A stretch of DNA of 42,562 nucleotides. Origin: an uncultured bacterium. GTDB lineage: Bacteria; Actinomycetota; Actinomycetes; S36-B12; CAIKAW01. The stretch covers positions 1 through 42,562 of the forward strand of contig CAIKAW010000033.1 in the NCBI GenBank assembly GCA_903825575.1, given 5' to 3'. The notes beneath the pieces were generated by a model, which saw only the letters and a program-made list of their open reading frames with translations, did no database searches and was not told the DNA's origin. Shown here piece by piece: positions 8,302-16,784 of this stretch. Each line of letters starts with the position of its first letter. Position 1 is the first letter of the stretch. The position numbers were made by a program, and so were the translations under genes.

Positions 8302-9467
8302 ACCGCACGCCCGCGCCGGACCCTCGCCTCGTCGCACTGCTTCGAGACCGAATCATCGCTGATGGCCGCGACCCGACCCCCTCGGTCGTCGCGGAGGTGC
8401 TGCGTCGGGATGGCTTGGTGATCGGTGACGCCGCGGTCCTTGCACTCGTTGCCGGATTGCGCGCCGAACTAGTTGGCTTAGGGCCGCTGCAGCAACTTCT
8501 CGACGACCCGCTAGTCACTGATGTGTTAGTCAACGGCCCCGAAGACGTCTGGATCGATCGTGGTGCGGGCCTTGAGCGCGCCGGGATTGGTTTCGACAGT
8601 GAAGCTTCGGTACGTCGCTTGGCTCAGCGACTTGCTACCAGTGCTGGGCGCCGCCTTGACGATGCGGCGCCCTTCGTGGACGCAGGGCTCGTCGGCGGGT
8701 TGCGGCTGCACGCTGTTCTACCACCGATTGCACCTGCCGGGACGGTGATATCTATTCGCACATTTCGGCGGCGTGCATTCACGCTAAGTGAACTCATTGC
8801 GCTCGGGACCCTCCCGGCCGCAGCCGAGATTTGGCTCGCAGGAATCGTCAGGCAGCGCTTGGCATTCCTGGTAACCGGCGGTACTGGCTGTGGTAAAACG
8901 ACGTTCCTATCGACCTTGCTTTCCCTCGTCGACCCTGGCGAACGGATCCTTCTCGTTGAAGACTCCGGCGAACTAGCGCCAGTGCATCCACATGTCGTGC
9001 GACTAGTTGCGCGATTGCCCAACGTCGAGGGCGGTGGGACTGTGTCGCTGCGCGATCTCGTTCGGCAGGCATTGCGCATGCGTCCGGATCGGATTGTCAT
9101 CGGCGAGGTACGCGGTGCTGAGGTTGTTGATTTGCTTGCTGCACTAAACACGGGCCACGAAGGTGGCGCCGCAACTCTGCATGCCAACTCGGCTGCTGAC
9201 GTCCCCGCGCGGATCGCCGCGCTGGCCTTAGCCGCCGGGCTTGATCGAGGTGCAGCGCACGCGCAATTGGCAGTTGGCATTGACGTTGTTGTGCAACTGC
9301 GTCGCGGGATCAGCGGGCGCGTGCTTGATTCGATCAACGTGTTGGTGGCGCATGATCACGGCACTGAGTCGGCGGTTGCCCTGCGTTCGACCGGTTCGGA
9401 GTTATTGCCAGGCCCAGGGTTCGAGTTACTTGTTGCGCGACTCGGCGGCGTACCGGAGTTGCAATGA
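8298..9467 (+). CDS. tadA: Tad pilus assembly ATPase (TadA/CpaF family)
   Basis: 389 residues. This is the secretion ATPase that drives Flp/Tad pilus assembly at the cytoplasmic membrane. The N-terminal part contains PLVTDVLVNGPEDVWIDR, the usual CpaF motif. Walker A is GGTGCGKTT (194-202). The Asp box reads ILLVEDSGEL, Walker B is RIVIGEVRG (265-273), and the His box is NTGHEGGAATLHANS. This corresponds to the 'helicase/secretion neighbourhood ATPase' family. ATGA overlaps link it to ssd upstream and tadB downstream. Confidence 0.96.
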   Translation: MNRTPAPDPRLVALLRDRIIADGRDPTPSVVAEVLRRDGLVIGDAAVLALVAGLRAELVGLGPLQQLLDDPLVTDVLVNGPEDVWIDRGAGLERAGIGFDSEASVRRLAQRLATSAGRRLDDAAPFVDAGLVGGLRLHAVLPPIAPAGTVISIRTFRRRAFTLSELIALGTLPAAAEIWLAGIVRQRLAFLVTGGTGCGKTTFLSTLLSLVDPGERILLVEDSGELAPVHPHVVRLVARLPNVEGGGTVSLRDLVRQALRMRPDRIVIGEVRGAEVVDLLAALNTGHEGGAATLHANSAADVPARIAALALAAGLDRGAAHAQLAVGIDVVVQLRRGISGRVLDSINVLVAHDHGTESAVALRSTGSELLPGPGFELLVARLGGVPELQ

Positions 9468-10180
9468 ATCAAACTGCTACCGCCATCTCCCTTGGGCTCG
9501 CGCTACTTGTGTCCCGGATCGGTGCTGGACGGCTGCGATTGCGCCGTCTTAATTCGGATCCGAATTCCTTGGCAAGTCGATTGCAGTGGCTGCGCGAGCG
9601 ACTGCCGAAGGTGGGCACTAGCAAAGACCGGCAAGTGGTTGATCTGTTAGCGGCAGTCGTTGCCGAACTTCACGCCGGACGAAACCCTGAGACGGCACTC
9701 ACGCGTTCGCTGGCCGACCTAGCCGAATCTGGTGGCGGCCCCGCTAACTTTCCAGCTACCAGAGCGGCCTTAGCCTTCGCTGGCGATGTGGCAACAGCAC
9801 TGCAGCAAGACGCCTTGCAGCCTGCAAATGCCGAATCCCAGCGGGCGCTTAATGGCTTGGCAGCGTGTTGGACCGTCAGTGCGGACTCCGGAGCCGGATT
9901 GGCCGCAGGGGTTGCTCGGCTTGCAGCCTCAGAGCGGGCCGAAGCGGAAGTTCGACGGAATCTGCGGGCCGAGTTGGCGGGACCGCGGGCTACTGCGGCC
10001 CTGCTGGCCGCCCTCCCGCTAGCTGGGATCTTGCTTGGCACTTTGCTGGGTGCTCAGCCGTTGGCCTGGTTGCTCGGTACCCCGTTGGGTTGGGTCACGA
10101 CGGCCATGGCCGTGGTTCTCGTCGCACTCGGACTGGCTTGGGTGCGACGCATTATTTCGTCAGCGTTGTCGGTCAACTGA
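9464..10180 (+). CDS. tadB: Tad pilus inner-membrane protein (TadB-like, T2SSF)
   Basis: 238 residues. A hydrophobic N-terminus is followed by a soluble T2SSF domain (VDLLAAVVAELHAGRNPETA, a helical pair, then SADSGAGLAAGVARLA). Two C-terminal membrane segments follow (about 180-200 and 210-230). Together with TadC it forms the membrane platform on which TadA acts. The ATG overlaps the tadA stop (ATGA) and its own stop overlaps the tadC start (TGATG). It is shorter than canonical TadB, as usual for actinobacterial versions. Confidence 0.88.
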   Translation: MNQTATAISLGLALLVSRIGAGRLRLRRLNSDPNSLASRLQWLRERLPKVGTSKDRQVVDLLAAVVAELHAGRNPETALTRSLADLAESGGGPANFPATRAALAFAGDVATALQQDALQPANAESQRALNGLAACWTVSADSGAGLAAGVARLAASERAEAEVRRNLRAELAGPRATAALLAALPLAGILLGTLLGAQPLAWLLGTPLGWVTTAMAVVLVALGLAWVRRIISSALSVN

Positions 10181-10896
10181 TGCAGCTCATCGGGCTTGGC
10201 GCCGCAGTTTTGGCCGCGGTGGTGGCCGATCGAATCCCGTCGCGCTCACGACGCCTTGTGACGGCACGGGCGCCGCGAGGGGCAACGCCAGGCGCGAGTG
10301 AATCTGCCGTTAACCAGCTTTCGATGACGGCTCTTGTTCCGGTGTTGGCGGCAGTCGCGCTGGCCCGGCTGTTGGTGTCGGGCACCTTGGGATGGGTGGT
10401 GGCACTTCTCGTCGGGGCGAGCGTGGCGGTGCGAGCAATTCGTCGAAGTAGTGGCTCCGTCGTCGATGGAGAAGTTGCACTAGCTGCTATCGAGTTGTTG
10501 GCAGCTTGCTTGTCGGCCGGGGCAACTCCGGAGCGAGCGATTAGCGTGGTCGCTTCGGTGTCCCGCGAACCAATTGCCTCGATCTTTGCTGCGGTAGCCG
10601 GTTCGATGCGACTGGGTGCGGATGCCGAGTCCGCTTGGCGGCCGGCACAAGAGATACCAGCGTTGCGCGGACTAGCGAAAGCCGTGATTCGATCAGCGGA
10701 CTCAGGCGCACCGTTGGCCGGGCTGCTAATGGACGCGGCCGCTGAGGCTAGGTCTGAGGCTGAGTCTTGCGCTAAGGCCGCTGTGCAAAGGGCAGGCATC
10801 AAGATCGTGCTGCCTGTCGGGCTGTGCTTCCTGCCAGCGTTCATCCTCATTGGAGTAGTTCCGGTCATTGCCTCGCTGCTAGGCACCTTGGTCTGA
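10180..10896 (+). CDS. tadC: Tad pilus inner-membrane protein (TadC-like, T2SSF)
   Basis: 238 residues, with the same architecture as TadB: N-terminal membrane segments (about 1-18 and 48-85), then a T2SSF domain with IELLAACLSAGATPERAI and SADSGAPLAGLLMDAAAEAR. It ends in a hydrophobic segment (LPVGLCFLPAFILIGVVPVI). I place the start at the ATG at 10180, which shares one base with the tadB stop; the reading frame extends further upstream, but that part is antisense-like and overlaps tadB. It is a partner of TadB in the pilus platform. Confidence 0.88.
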   Translation: MQLIGLGAAVLAAVVADRIPSRSRRLVTARAPRGATPGASESAVNQLSMTALVPVLAAVALARLLVSGTLGWVVALLVGASVAVRAIRRSSGSVVDGEVALAAIELLAACLSAGATPERAISVVASVSREPIASIFAAVAGSMRLGADAESAWRPAQEIPALRGLAKAVIRSADSGAPLAGLLMDAAAEARSEAESCAKAAVQRAGIKIVLPVGLCFLPAFILIGVVPVIASLLGTLV

Positions 10897-10998
10897 CTTG
10901 GCCAGTCCACACGCCGGTGTTGTCCCCAGCCCGCCATCTGGCTCTCCCGCTGCAGCAATTCCGGCTTCATGGTTCGGGTGCGTCCGTCGGGCGTGCCG

Positions 10999-11017
10999 TT
11001 CCGACCGGAAGTCGGAA
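10999..11017 (+). promoter_or_regulatory. Hairpin just upstream of the pilin ribosome-binding site
   Basis: A perfect 7-bp inverted repeat (TTCCGAC / GTCGGAA, 5-base loop) ends 3 bases before the GGGGAGG ribosome-binding site of the DUF4244 pilin gene. It lies in the only sizeable gap (137 bases) in the Tad operon. It could stabilise a processed pilin transcript or act as an attenuator. Confidence 0.45.
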
Positions 11018-11033
11018 TCTGGGGAGGTACAAG

Positions 11034-11219
11034 ATGAAGCGATTGGTACCAATGCGCGAACGGATTCAAAGCGATGTCGGAATGACCACCGCCGAATACG
11101 CGGTCGGCACGGTTGCGGCTGTCGGCTTCGGTGGCTTGTTAGTGAAGCTGCTTACGAGTCCTGAAGCGCAACAGTTGTTGTGGTCGATCATTATGCGAGC
11201 TTTCTCGTGGTTGTTCTGA
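11034..11219 (+). CDS. Flp-type pilin (DUF4244)
   Basis: 61 residues. The short charged N-terminus is followed by GMTTAEYAVGTVAAVGFGGLL, the typical prepilin signature: Gly before the cleavage point, Thr-Thr-Ala-Glu with the conserved Glu, then a hydrophobic helix. A short C-terminal tail (PEAQQLLWSIIMRAFSWLF) follows. This is the DUF4244 family, the presumed major subunit of the actinobacterial Tad pilus. A strong GGGGAGG lies 6 bases before the ATG at 11034, as expected for a highly expressed subunit. No prepilin peptidase gene is visible in the window. Confidence 0.9.
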   Translation: MKRLVPMRERIQSDVGMTTAEYAVGTVAAVGFGGLLVKLLTSPEAQQLLWSIIMRAFSWLF

Positions 11220-11572
11220 CCGACCGACAGCGCGGCATGGTCACTGCTGAGCTAGCGGTATCGCTCCTAAGTCTCATCGCTATCACCGCAGTGTTGCTGT
11301 TCGCGGTTCAGGTAGCCGGGTTGCGGTTGCGATGTTCTGAGGCGGCGCGGGTTGGAGCCCGCGCCGCAGCACGTGGGGATGATCCTGCCGCCGTGCGAAG
11401 AGCCGTGCAGCAAGTCTTGCCTCAAGCCGCAGTCGACATCACGTCGACCGATACGTCAGTCGAAGTTAGCGTCCAAGTGACTCAGGTCCCGATTGCCAAT
11501 CTGAAACTGGCAAAGATCGTCGTCGGAGCAAGGTCGATTGCCGCCCTTGAGGTGACTGCTGATGCGCCGTAA
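11207..11572 (+). CDS. tadE: TadE-like pseudopilin
   Basis: About 121 residues from the GTG at 11207. The sequence RGMVTAELAVSLLSLIAITA matches the TadE N-terminus, a processed pseudopilin helix with the conserved Glu. It is followed by CSEAARVGARAAARGDD and a beta-rich C-terminal part. The exact start is uncertain: an in-frame GTG at 11180 and the ATG at 11237 are alternatives. The 11207 start overlaps the pilin stop, in keeping with the compact operon. It is probably a minor component of the Tad pilus. Confidence 0.82.
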   Translation: MVVLTDRQRGMVTAELAVSLLSLIAITAVLLFAVQVAGLRLRCSEAARVGARAAARGDDPAAVRRAVQQVLPQAAVDITSTDTSVEVSVQVTQVPIANLKLAKIVVGARSIAALEVTADAP

Positions 11573-12191
11573 TGATTCTGGTGCCGGAGTGGTGCTGGTA
11601 TTGATCGCAGTCGTCGTGCTGATGGCAGCTGTAAGCATCGTCGCGCTCTTTGTCCAGGTGTGGACCGTGCGAAGTGAGCTCGATGCTGCAGCCGACCTGT
11701 CAGCCCTGCGGGCGGCCGCCGAAACGAACGACCCGGCAGCCGCGTGTTATGCGGCAACCGAGGTTGCCGCGGCCAACGCTGTCAGTGTCGATCGATGTGA
11801 GGTGTTCGGTGCTGTTGCCACCGTTGTTGTTAGTCAACCCGCACCGCCGGCCTTGGCAAGGCTGGCGGCCGCACTTGGGTTTCCACCGCTTCGGCTGCAT
11901 TCGATCTCCCGGGCTGGCCCACCAGGTTCAGCTGGGCAGGTTGCGGACCACCAGATTCAACAACGTCAGAGCGTCGGCCTTAGCCAGCGGTTCATTGCCG
12001 TTGCCGCACTTCGGCGACTGGACGCACGATGGGCAGCCCGACAAACATTCACAAGCAGCGAGCACATCTCGGGTTGCTGTGAGCCAAACCGCGGAGGCTT
12101 GGTAACCGCGTTCGGCAAAGCCCGCGCCTCCGGTGGCACCGTCGTAAACAATGATCGTGGCCCTCCCCGTATCCGGATGGACTTCGGTTGA
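11562..12191 (+). CDS. TadG/Rv3654c-like protein of the helicase/secretion neighbourhood, 3'-extended
   Basis: The first ~125 residues match the 'helicase/secretion neighbourhood TadE-like' family: a basic start, a membrane helix (GVVLVLIAVVVLMAAVSIVA), then RSELDAAADLSALRAA and a Cys pair. They end near LHSISRAGPPGSAGQ, where relatives usually stop. Here no stop occurs until 12189, so the last ~85 residues are antisense to the helicase C-terminus and look non-native (polar, no family match). The 264-base convergent overlap suggests the original stop was lost. The ATG overlaps the 3' end of tadE. The N-terminal call is good; the extension may not be functional. Confidence 0.7.
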   Translation: MRRNDSGAGVVLVLIAVVVLMAAVSIVALFVQVWTVRSELDAAADLSALRAAAETNDPAAACYAATEVAAANAVSVDRCEVFGAVATVVVSQPAPPALARLAAALGFPPLRLHSISRAGPPGSAGQVADHQIQQRQSVGLSQRFIAVAALRRLDARWAARQTFTSSEHISGCCEPNRGGLVTAFGKARASGGTVVNNDRGPPRIRMDFG

Positions 12192-14240
12192 TACGCCACC
12201 GACGTCCCAGCGATCGCACGTTGCCACCAGGGGCAGGAGTCCGATCGCCGCGTGCTCAGCGGCGTGCACGGCACCTGGGACATCGGTTATTCCGCTGGCC
12301 GCCAGTGCTTCCGGATCGAGCGCCCACCAAACCCCGCGCGTCTGCAGTCGGCGTTCGGGCAGCTGCAGCGGGAACTCGCCTAAGAACTCGCCGCTGGGCA
12401 CCCGGCGTCTGGAGTAGGACACCACCTTGCTTCGAACATCAACAACGCCGAACGACAGAGTCAGTTCGGGGTATTCGGACTTGGCAAGGGTCTCGATCAG
12501 TTCAACTTCAGTCAGAACGCGCGCGAACGTCGAATAGTCGACATTCGTTCGGGTCACGGTTGCGACGCCGGCGCCCTCGTCAAATGTGGAGACAAGGAAC
12601 GACTCGCCGCGATGCAGGTATACGGCACCTTCGTGCACGGTCTGTTGCGCCGCCCCGGAATCGACCAAGCCAAGGAGTTGGCCGGTGTGTGCCTCGGCGA
12701 TCCGCACTGGCGGTCCGCCCGCTCCGCGCAAGTCAGCCAGATCGCTGGCCCGCTGATTACTTGTCCAGTACCAGCCGTCGGGCCGGCGCCGCACCAGGCC
12801 CCGCCGCGCTAATTCGTCGACGAGCTCAGCGGTAGCGGGTCCGAAGTTCACGAGTTCGTCGACCCGCAGTGGGAGTTCGGACGCGGCCGCGCATAAGTGC
12901 GGGGCGAGCACCACCGGATTGGTCGGGTCGCAGACACTCGCCTCGACCGGTGCCCCGAAGATCGCTTCCGGATGATGAACGAGGTAAGTGTCGAGCGGGT
13001 CGTCGCGAGCGACGAGCAATCCCAAAGCGGCTTGACCGGCCCTTCCGGCTCGACCGATCTGCTGGAACAAAGACGATCGAGTGCCGGGCCAGCCAGCCAC
13101 TAGGACCGCGTCCAGGCCAGTTATGTCTACGCCGAGCTCAAGGGCGGAAGTCGTCGCCAGTCCCAGCAAGGTCCCGGCGCGCAGGTCTGCTTCGATGGCC
13201 CGGCGTTCCTCCGGCAAGTAACCCCCGCGGTAGGACCCAACTCGATCCACTGAATCCGGATCGATGGACGCGACTCGTTCTTTCGTAATCAATGAGAGCG
13301 TTTCGGCTCCGTGCCGTGAACGGACAAAGGCCAACGTCCGGGCACCGTCGAGCACCAAGTCCGCCAGCAACTCGGCGGTCTCGACGCTGGCGGAACGGCG
13401 CACTTGTTGACCTTTCTCGCCGCCAGGCAGCAGTGGTGGCTCCCATAATCCGATTGTCACCGCGCCTCGTGGCGCCCCGTCAGCTGTGATCGCCATGGCG
13501 GGGCGACCGATCAGGCGCCCCACCGCAGCGCCGGGGTCAGCGACCGTGGCCGAGGCAGCGACGTAGACCGGGGTGGCCCCATAGTGTGCGGCGATTCGGT
13601 TGAGTCGGCGCAGCACATTTGCGACATGCGAACCGAAGACGCCCCGGTAGATGTGGCATTCGTCGACTACCACGAAGCTCAAGGCTCGTAGAAAGGCCGA
13701 CCAGCGAGCGTGGCCAGGGAGTAAACCAAAGTGCAGCAGGTCCGGATTAGTCAGCACGAAGTTTGCGTGCGCCCGAATCCAAGTTCGCTCCTCGGTCGGA
13801 GTGTCGCCGTCGTATGCGGCCGCCCGGACCTGACGCATTCCCAGTCCCGTTACGGCTGCCAACTGGTCGCGGGCCAGCGCTTTGGTCGGGGCCAAATACA
13901 GGACGGTGGCTCCCCGGCCATTGGGGGCGCCGGCACCGTCTATGGCCGCAGTTAGAGCCGGTAATAGATAGGACAACGACTTTCCCGAGGCGGTGCCGGT
14001 GGATATGACCACGTCGCGGCCGGACCTGGCCACTTCGGCGGCTTCCACCTGGTGCTGCCATAGGTCGGTGATCCCGCGCTCGGCTAACGCGGCGCGCAGT
14101 TGGTCGGGGACCCAGGCGGGCCACGCGGCGATCCGGGCAGCGCGGGGCGCACTGGATTCCACGTGGAGCAGCCGCTCGGATCGACCTCTAGTGAGCCGGT
14201 CCAAACGGGGGTCCAGCGGCCCACTTGCTGTTTGTGACAC
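11928..14240 (-). CDS. DECH-box helicase of the MrfA/Hrq1-like family
   Basis: 770 residues. The Q-like motif WQHQ is at 61-64. Walker A is TGTASGKS (81-88), motif Ia is APTKALARDQ, the DECH box is VVDECHIYRG (191-200), and motif III is ASATV. Domain 2 has TSALELGVDITGLDAVLVAG and QQIGRAGRAGQ. The C-terminal DUF1998-type Zn region has clustered cysteines (CECLSGCPSC and PKCGNGN). This is the actinobacterial 'helicase/secretion neighbourhood' helicase. Relatives such as Bacillus MrfA act in DNA-crosslink repair, which is the likeliest role. I chose the GTG at 14240, which has GGAGGAGG upstream; a longer start at 14390 lacks support. It is convergent with the Tad operon and divergent from hppA. 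Confidence 0.92.
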   Translation of the reverse strand: MSQTASGPLDPRLDRLTRGRSERLLHVESSAPRAARIAAWPAWVPDQLRAALAERGITDLWQHQVEAAEVARSGRDVVISTGTASGKSLSYLLPALTAAIDGAGAPNGRGATVLYLAPTKALARDQLAAVTGLGMRQVRAAAYDGDTPTEERTWIRAHANFVLTNPDLLHFGLLPGHARWSAFLRALSFVVVDECHIYRGVFGSHVANVLRRLNRIAAHYGATPVYVAASATVADPGAAVGRLIGRPAMAITADGAPRGAVTIGLWEPPLLPGGEKGQQVRRSASVETAELLADLVLDGARTLAFVRSRHGAETLSLITKERVASIDPDSVDRVGSYRGGYLPEERRAIEADLRAGTLLGLATTSALELGVDITGLDAVLVAGWPGTRSSLFQQIGRAGRAGQAALGLLVARDDPLDTYLVHHPEAIFGAPVEASVCDPTNPVVLAPHLCAAASELPLRVDELVNFGPATAELVDELARRGLVRRRPDGWYWTSNQRASDLADLRGAGGPPVRIAEAHTGQLLGLVDSGAAQQTVHEGAVYLHRGESFLVSTFDEGAGVATVTRTNVDYSTFARVLTEVELIETLAKSEYPELTLSFGVVDVRSKVVSYSRRRVPSGEFLGEFPLQLPERRLQTRGVWWALDPEALAASGITDVPGAVHAAEHAAIGLLPLVATCDRWDVGGVSTEVHPDTGRATIIVYDGATGGAGFAERGYQASAVWLTATRDVLAACECLSGCPSCVQSPKCGNGNEPLAKADALTLLNLVVRNLPS

Positions 14241-14275
14241 TCGCCACCTCCTCCCGCTAATGGGACCACCTGCCC

Positions 14276-14303
14276 GTGACACAAACGTGATCGTGCGTAG
14301 ACT
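14276..14303 (+). promoter_or_regulatory. Putative promoter of hppA
   Basis: GTGACA (14276-14281) and TAGACT (14298-14303) are spaced by 16 bases and form a sigma-70-like promoter about 85 bases upstream of the hppA start, inside the helicase/hppA divergent region. Confidence 0.45.
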
Positions 14304-14389
14304 GCGCGCCAACCTGCCGGGAACCCCGGTTGGATCAGTTTGCCGTCTGCCTGGGACCCCGGGCGGACGAGAGACGCCAAGGAGAACCA

Positions 14390-16714
14390 ATGACGTCCAA
14401 CCTTGCCGCCGCCGTAACGGTGTCAGGCAGCCACCTCACGATCATCATGGTTGTGGCCCTGATTGCGCTGGCCGCGCTTGGCGTTGCCGCCTACCTAGTG
14501 CGTGAGGTCCTCTCCGCCGATGAAGGCACAGAGAGTATGAAAGCCATTGCGGCCGCCGTTCAGGAGGGCGCTTCGGCGTACCTGAACCGGCAATTCCGCA
14601 CCCTCGGCGTCTTCGCCGTCATCGTCTTCTTCGTCCTGTTCGCGCTGCCAGCCGACACCATGTCGCAGCGCATCGGTCGCTCGTTGTTCTTCCTGGTTGG
14701 CGCAGTGTTCTCCGGTGTCACCGGTTACATGGGTATGTGGCTCGCGGTGCGCGGAAACGTCCGCGTCGCGGCTGCGGCCAACGACTCTGGCGAGCAGAAG
14801 GCCATGCGGATCGCATTCCGCACTGGTGGCGTCGCCGGAATGTTCACCGTCGGGCTTGGCTTGTTCGGCGCCTCGCTCGTGGTCCTGATCTACCGCGCCG
14901 ACGCACCCAAGGTGCTCGAGGGCTTCGGCTTCGGTGCGGCACTGCTCGCCATGTTCATGAGGGTCGGCGGCGGAATCTTCACGAAGGCCGCTGATGTTGG
15001 TGCCGACCTTGTCGGCAAGGTGGAGCAGGGAATCCCCGAAGATGACCCGCGCAACGCGGCCACAATCGCGGACAACGTGGGCGACAACGTCGGTGACTGC
15101 GCCGGCATGGCCGCAGACCTGTTCGAGTCCTACGCCGTAACGCTTGTCGCTGCGCTAATTCTCGGCAAGGCCGCCTTTGGCGATCTCGGCCTGGTCTTCC
15201 CGCTGGTCGTTCCCGCCATTGGTGTGCTGACGGCAGTAATCGGCATCTTCGCCGTTTCGCCGCGTGAGAGCGACCGTTCCGGCATGACGGCCATCAACCG
15301 TGGCTTCTTTATCTCGGCCGCAGCCTCGGCGATTCTGGTTTCGATTGCCGCATTCGTCTTCCTGCCGGCCAAGTCGGCTTCGCTGACTGGTGTAGACATT
15401 GCCGGTGGTGGGTTCGGCTCGGTCACGTCGTTCGATCCTCGGATCATCTCGATCGTGGCGGTCCTGATCGGCATCGTGTTGGCAGCAGCGATCCAGCAGC
15501 TGACTGGCTACTTCACTGAGACCAACCGTCGACCCGTCGACGATGTGGCCAAGACTTCGCTAACCGGCCCGGCGACCGTGATCTTGTCGGGTATCTCGCT
15601 GGGACTCGAGTCGGCGGTCTACTCAGCACTTCTGATTGCCACGGCCGTATTCGGCGCCTACCTGCTAGGTGGCGGTTCGGTCCTGCTTAGCCTGTTTGCT
15701 ATCGCGCTTGCCGGTACTGGTCTGTTGACCACGGTCGGCGTCATCGTCTCGATGGACACCTTCGGGCCGGTTTCCGACAACGCGCAGGGCATCGCTGAGA
15801 TGTCCGGCGACGTTCACGGCGAGGGCGCAAAGGTCCTGAGCCGTTTGGACGCGGTTGGCAATACGACAAAGGCCATCACCAAGGGCATTGCGATCGCGAC
15901 GGCCGTGCTTGCGGCGACTGCATTGTTCGGTTCCTTCCGCGACGCAGTCACGACGGCGGCTACCTCGGCGCACGTCAACTTCTCGGATGTACTCAACGCT
16001 CAGTTCCAGGGCATCCTCGACGTTTCGCAACCGCGTAACCTCGTCGGCCTGTTGATCGGCGCTTCGGTGGTCTTCCTGTTCTCGGGACTGGCGATCAATG
16101 CCGTGTCGCGTGCTGCCGGCGCTGTGATCTACGAGGTGCGGCGCCAGTTCCGCGAGCACCCCGGAATCATGCTTGGCACCGAGTTGCCGGAGTACGGCCG
16201 CGTTGTCGACATCGTCACGCGCGACTCGCTTCGGGAACTGGTCACCCCAGGCTTGCTTGCGGTACTTACCCCGATCGCTGTTGGTTTCGGCCTGGGCCCG
16301 GGCGCACTTGGCTCATACCTAGCCGGCACGATCGCGACCGGCACCCTGATGGCAGTCTTCCTGTCGAACAGCGGTGGGGCTTGGGACAACGCCAAGAAGT
16401 TCGTCGAGGACGGCAACTACGGTGGCAAGGGCTCGGACGCGCACTCAGCCACTGTTATCGGTGACACTGTTGGTGACCCGTTCAAGGACACGGCGGGTCC
16501 GGCTATCAACCCCTTGATCAAGGTCATGAACCTGGTGGCGTTGCTCATTGCGCCTGCGGTCGTGAGCCTGTCAATCGGGTCTGGCGCAAACGCGGCAATC
16601 CGGGCCGCAATCACGGCGGCGGCGGTCCTGATCGTGGTTACCTCGGTCGTAATCTCCAAGCGCCGACCGATCGCGGTCGGCGACATCGACGAAGCAAGCA
16701 TGGCGGCCGCCTGA
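14390..16714 (+). CDS. hppA: K+-independent H+-translocating membrane pyrophosphatase
   Basis: 774 residues with about 16 membrane segments. It couples hydrolysis of pyrophosphate to proton pumping across the cytoplasmic membrane. The catalytic loop has GGGIFTKAADVGADLVGKVE and DDPRNAATIADNVGDNVGDC. Later come DNAQGIAEMSG and, near the C-terminus, GGAWDNAKKFVEDG and KGSDAHSATVIGDTVGDPFK. The sequence GNTTKAITKG carries Lys (residue 494) where K+-dependent enzymes have Ala, which marks the K+-insensitive, H+-pumping class. The ATG at 14390 has AAGGAG 7 bases upstream. Confidence 0.97.
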   Translation: MTSNLAAAVTVSGSHLTIIMVVALIALAALGVAAYLVREVLSADEGTESMKAIAAAVQEGASAYLNRQFRTLGVFAVIVFFVLFALPADTMSQRIGRSLFFLVGAVFSGVTGYMGMWLAVRGNVRVAAAANDSGEQKAMRIAFRTGGVAGMFTVGLGLFGASLVVLIYRADAPKVLEGFGFGAALLAMFMRVGGGIFTKAADVGADLVGKVEQGIPEDDPRNAATIADNVGDNVGDCAGMAADLFESYAVTLVAALILGKAAFGDLGLVFPLVVPAIGVLTAVIGIFAVSPRESDRSGMTAINRGFFISAAASAILVSIAAFVFLPAKSASLTGVDIAGGGFGSVTSFDPRIISIVAVLIGIVLAAAIQQLTGYFTETNRRPVDDVAKTSLTGPATVILSGISLGLESAVYSALLIATAVFGAYLLGGGSVLLSLFAIALAGTGLLTTVGVIVSMDTFGPVSDNAQGIAEMSGDVHGEGAKVLSRLDAVGNTTKAITKGIAIATAVLAATALFGSFRDAVTTAATSAHVNFSDVLNAQFQGILDVSQPRNLVGLLIGASVVFLFSGLAINAVSRAAGAVIYEVRRQFREHPGIMLGTELPEYGRVVDIVTRDSLRELVTPGLLAVLTPIAVGFGLGPGALGSYLAGTIATGTLMAVFLSNSGGAWDNAKKFVEDGNYGGKGSDAHSATVIGDTVGDPFKDTAGPAINPLIKVMNLVALLIAPAVVSLSIGSGANAAIRAAITAAAVLIVVTSVVISKRRPIAVGDIDEASMAAA

Positions 16715-16784
16715 CCCGTCCGGCGCCGACTCCCTCAAACCGACGGGGTACGGTCTGAGGTCGTTCGCCCGGAAGGAGGGAACC

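Noticed and set aside
10173-11069. Minus-strand open frame of ~298 codons across tadC and the pilin leader
   Set aside because: It is antisense to tadC, Ser/Ala/Thr-rich, and lacks a ribosome-binding site.
14241-14390. Longer N-terminus for the helicase, starting at 14390
   Set aside because: It would overlap the hppA promoter and leader and has no ribosome-binding site; the GTG at 14240 has GGAGGAGG directly upstream.
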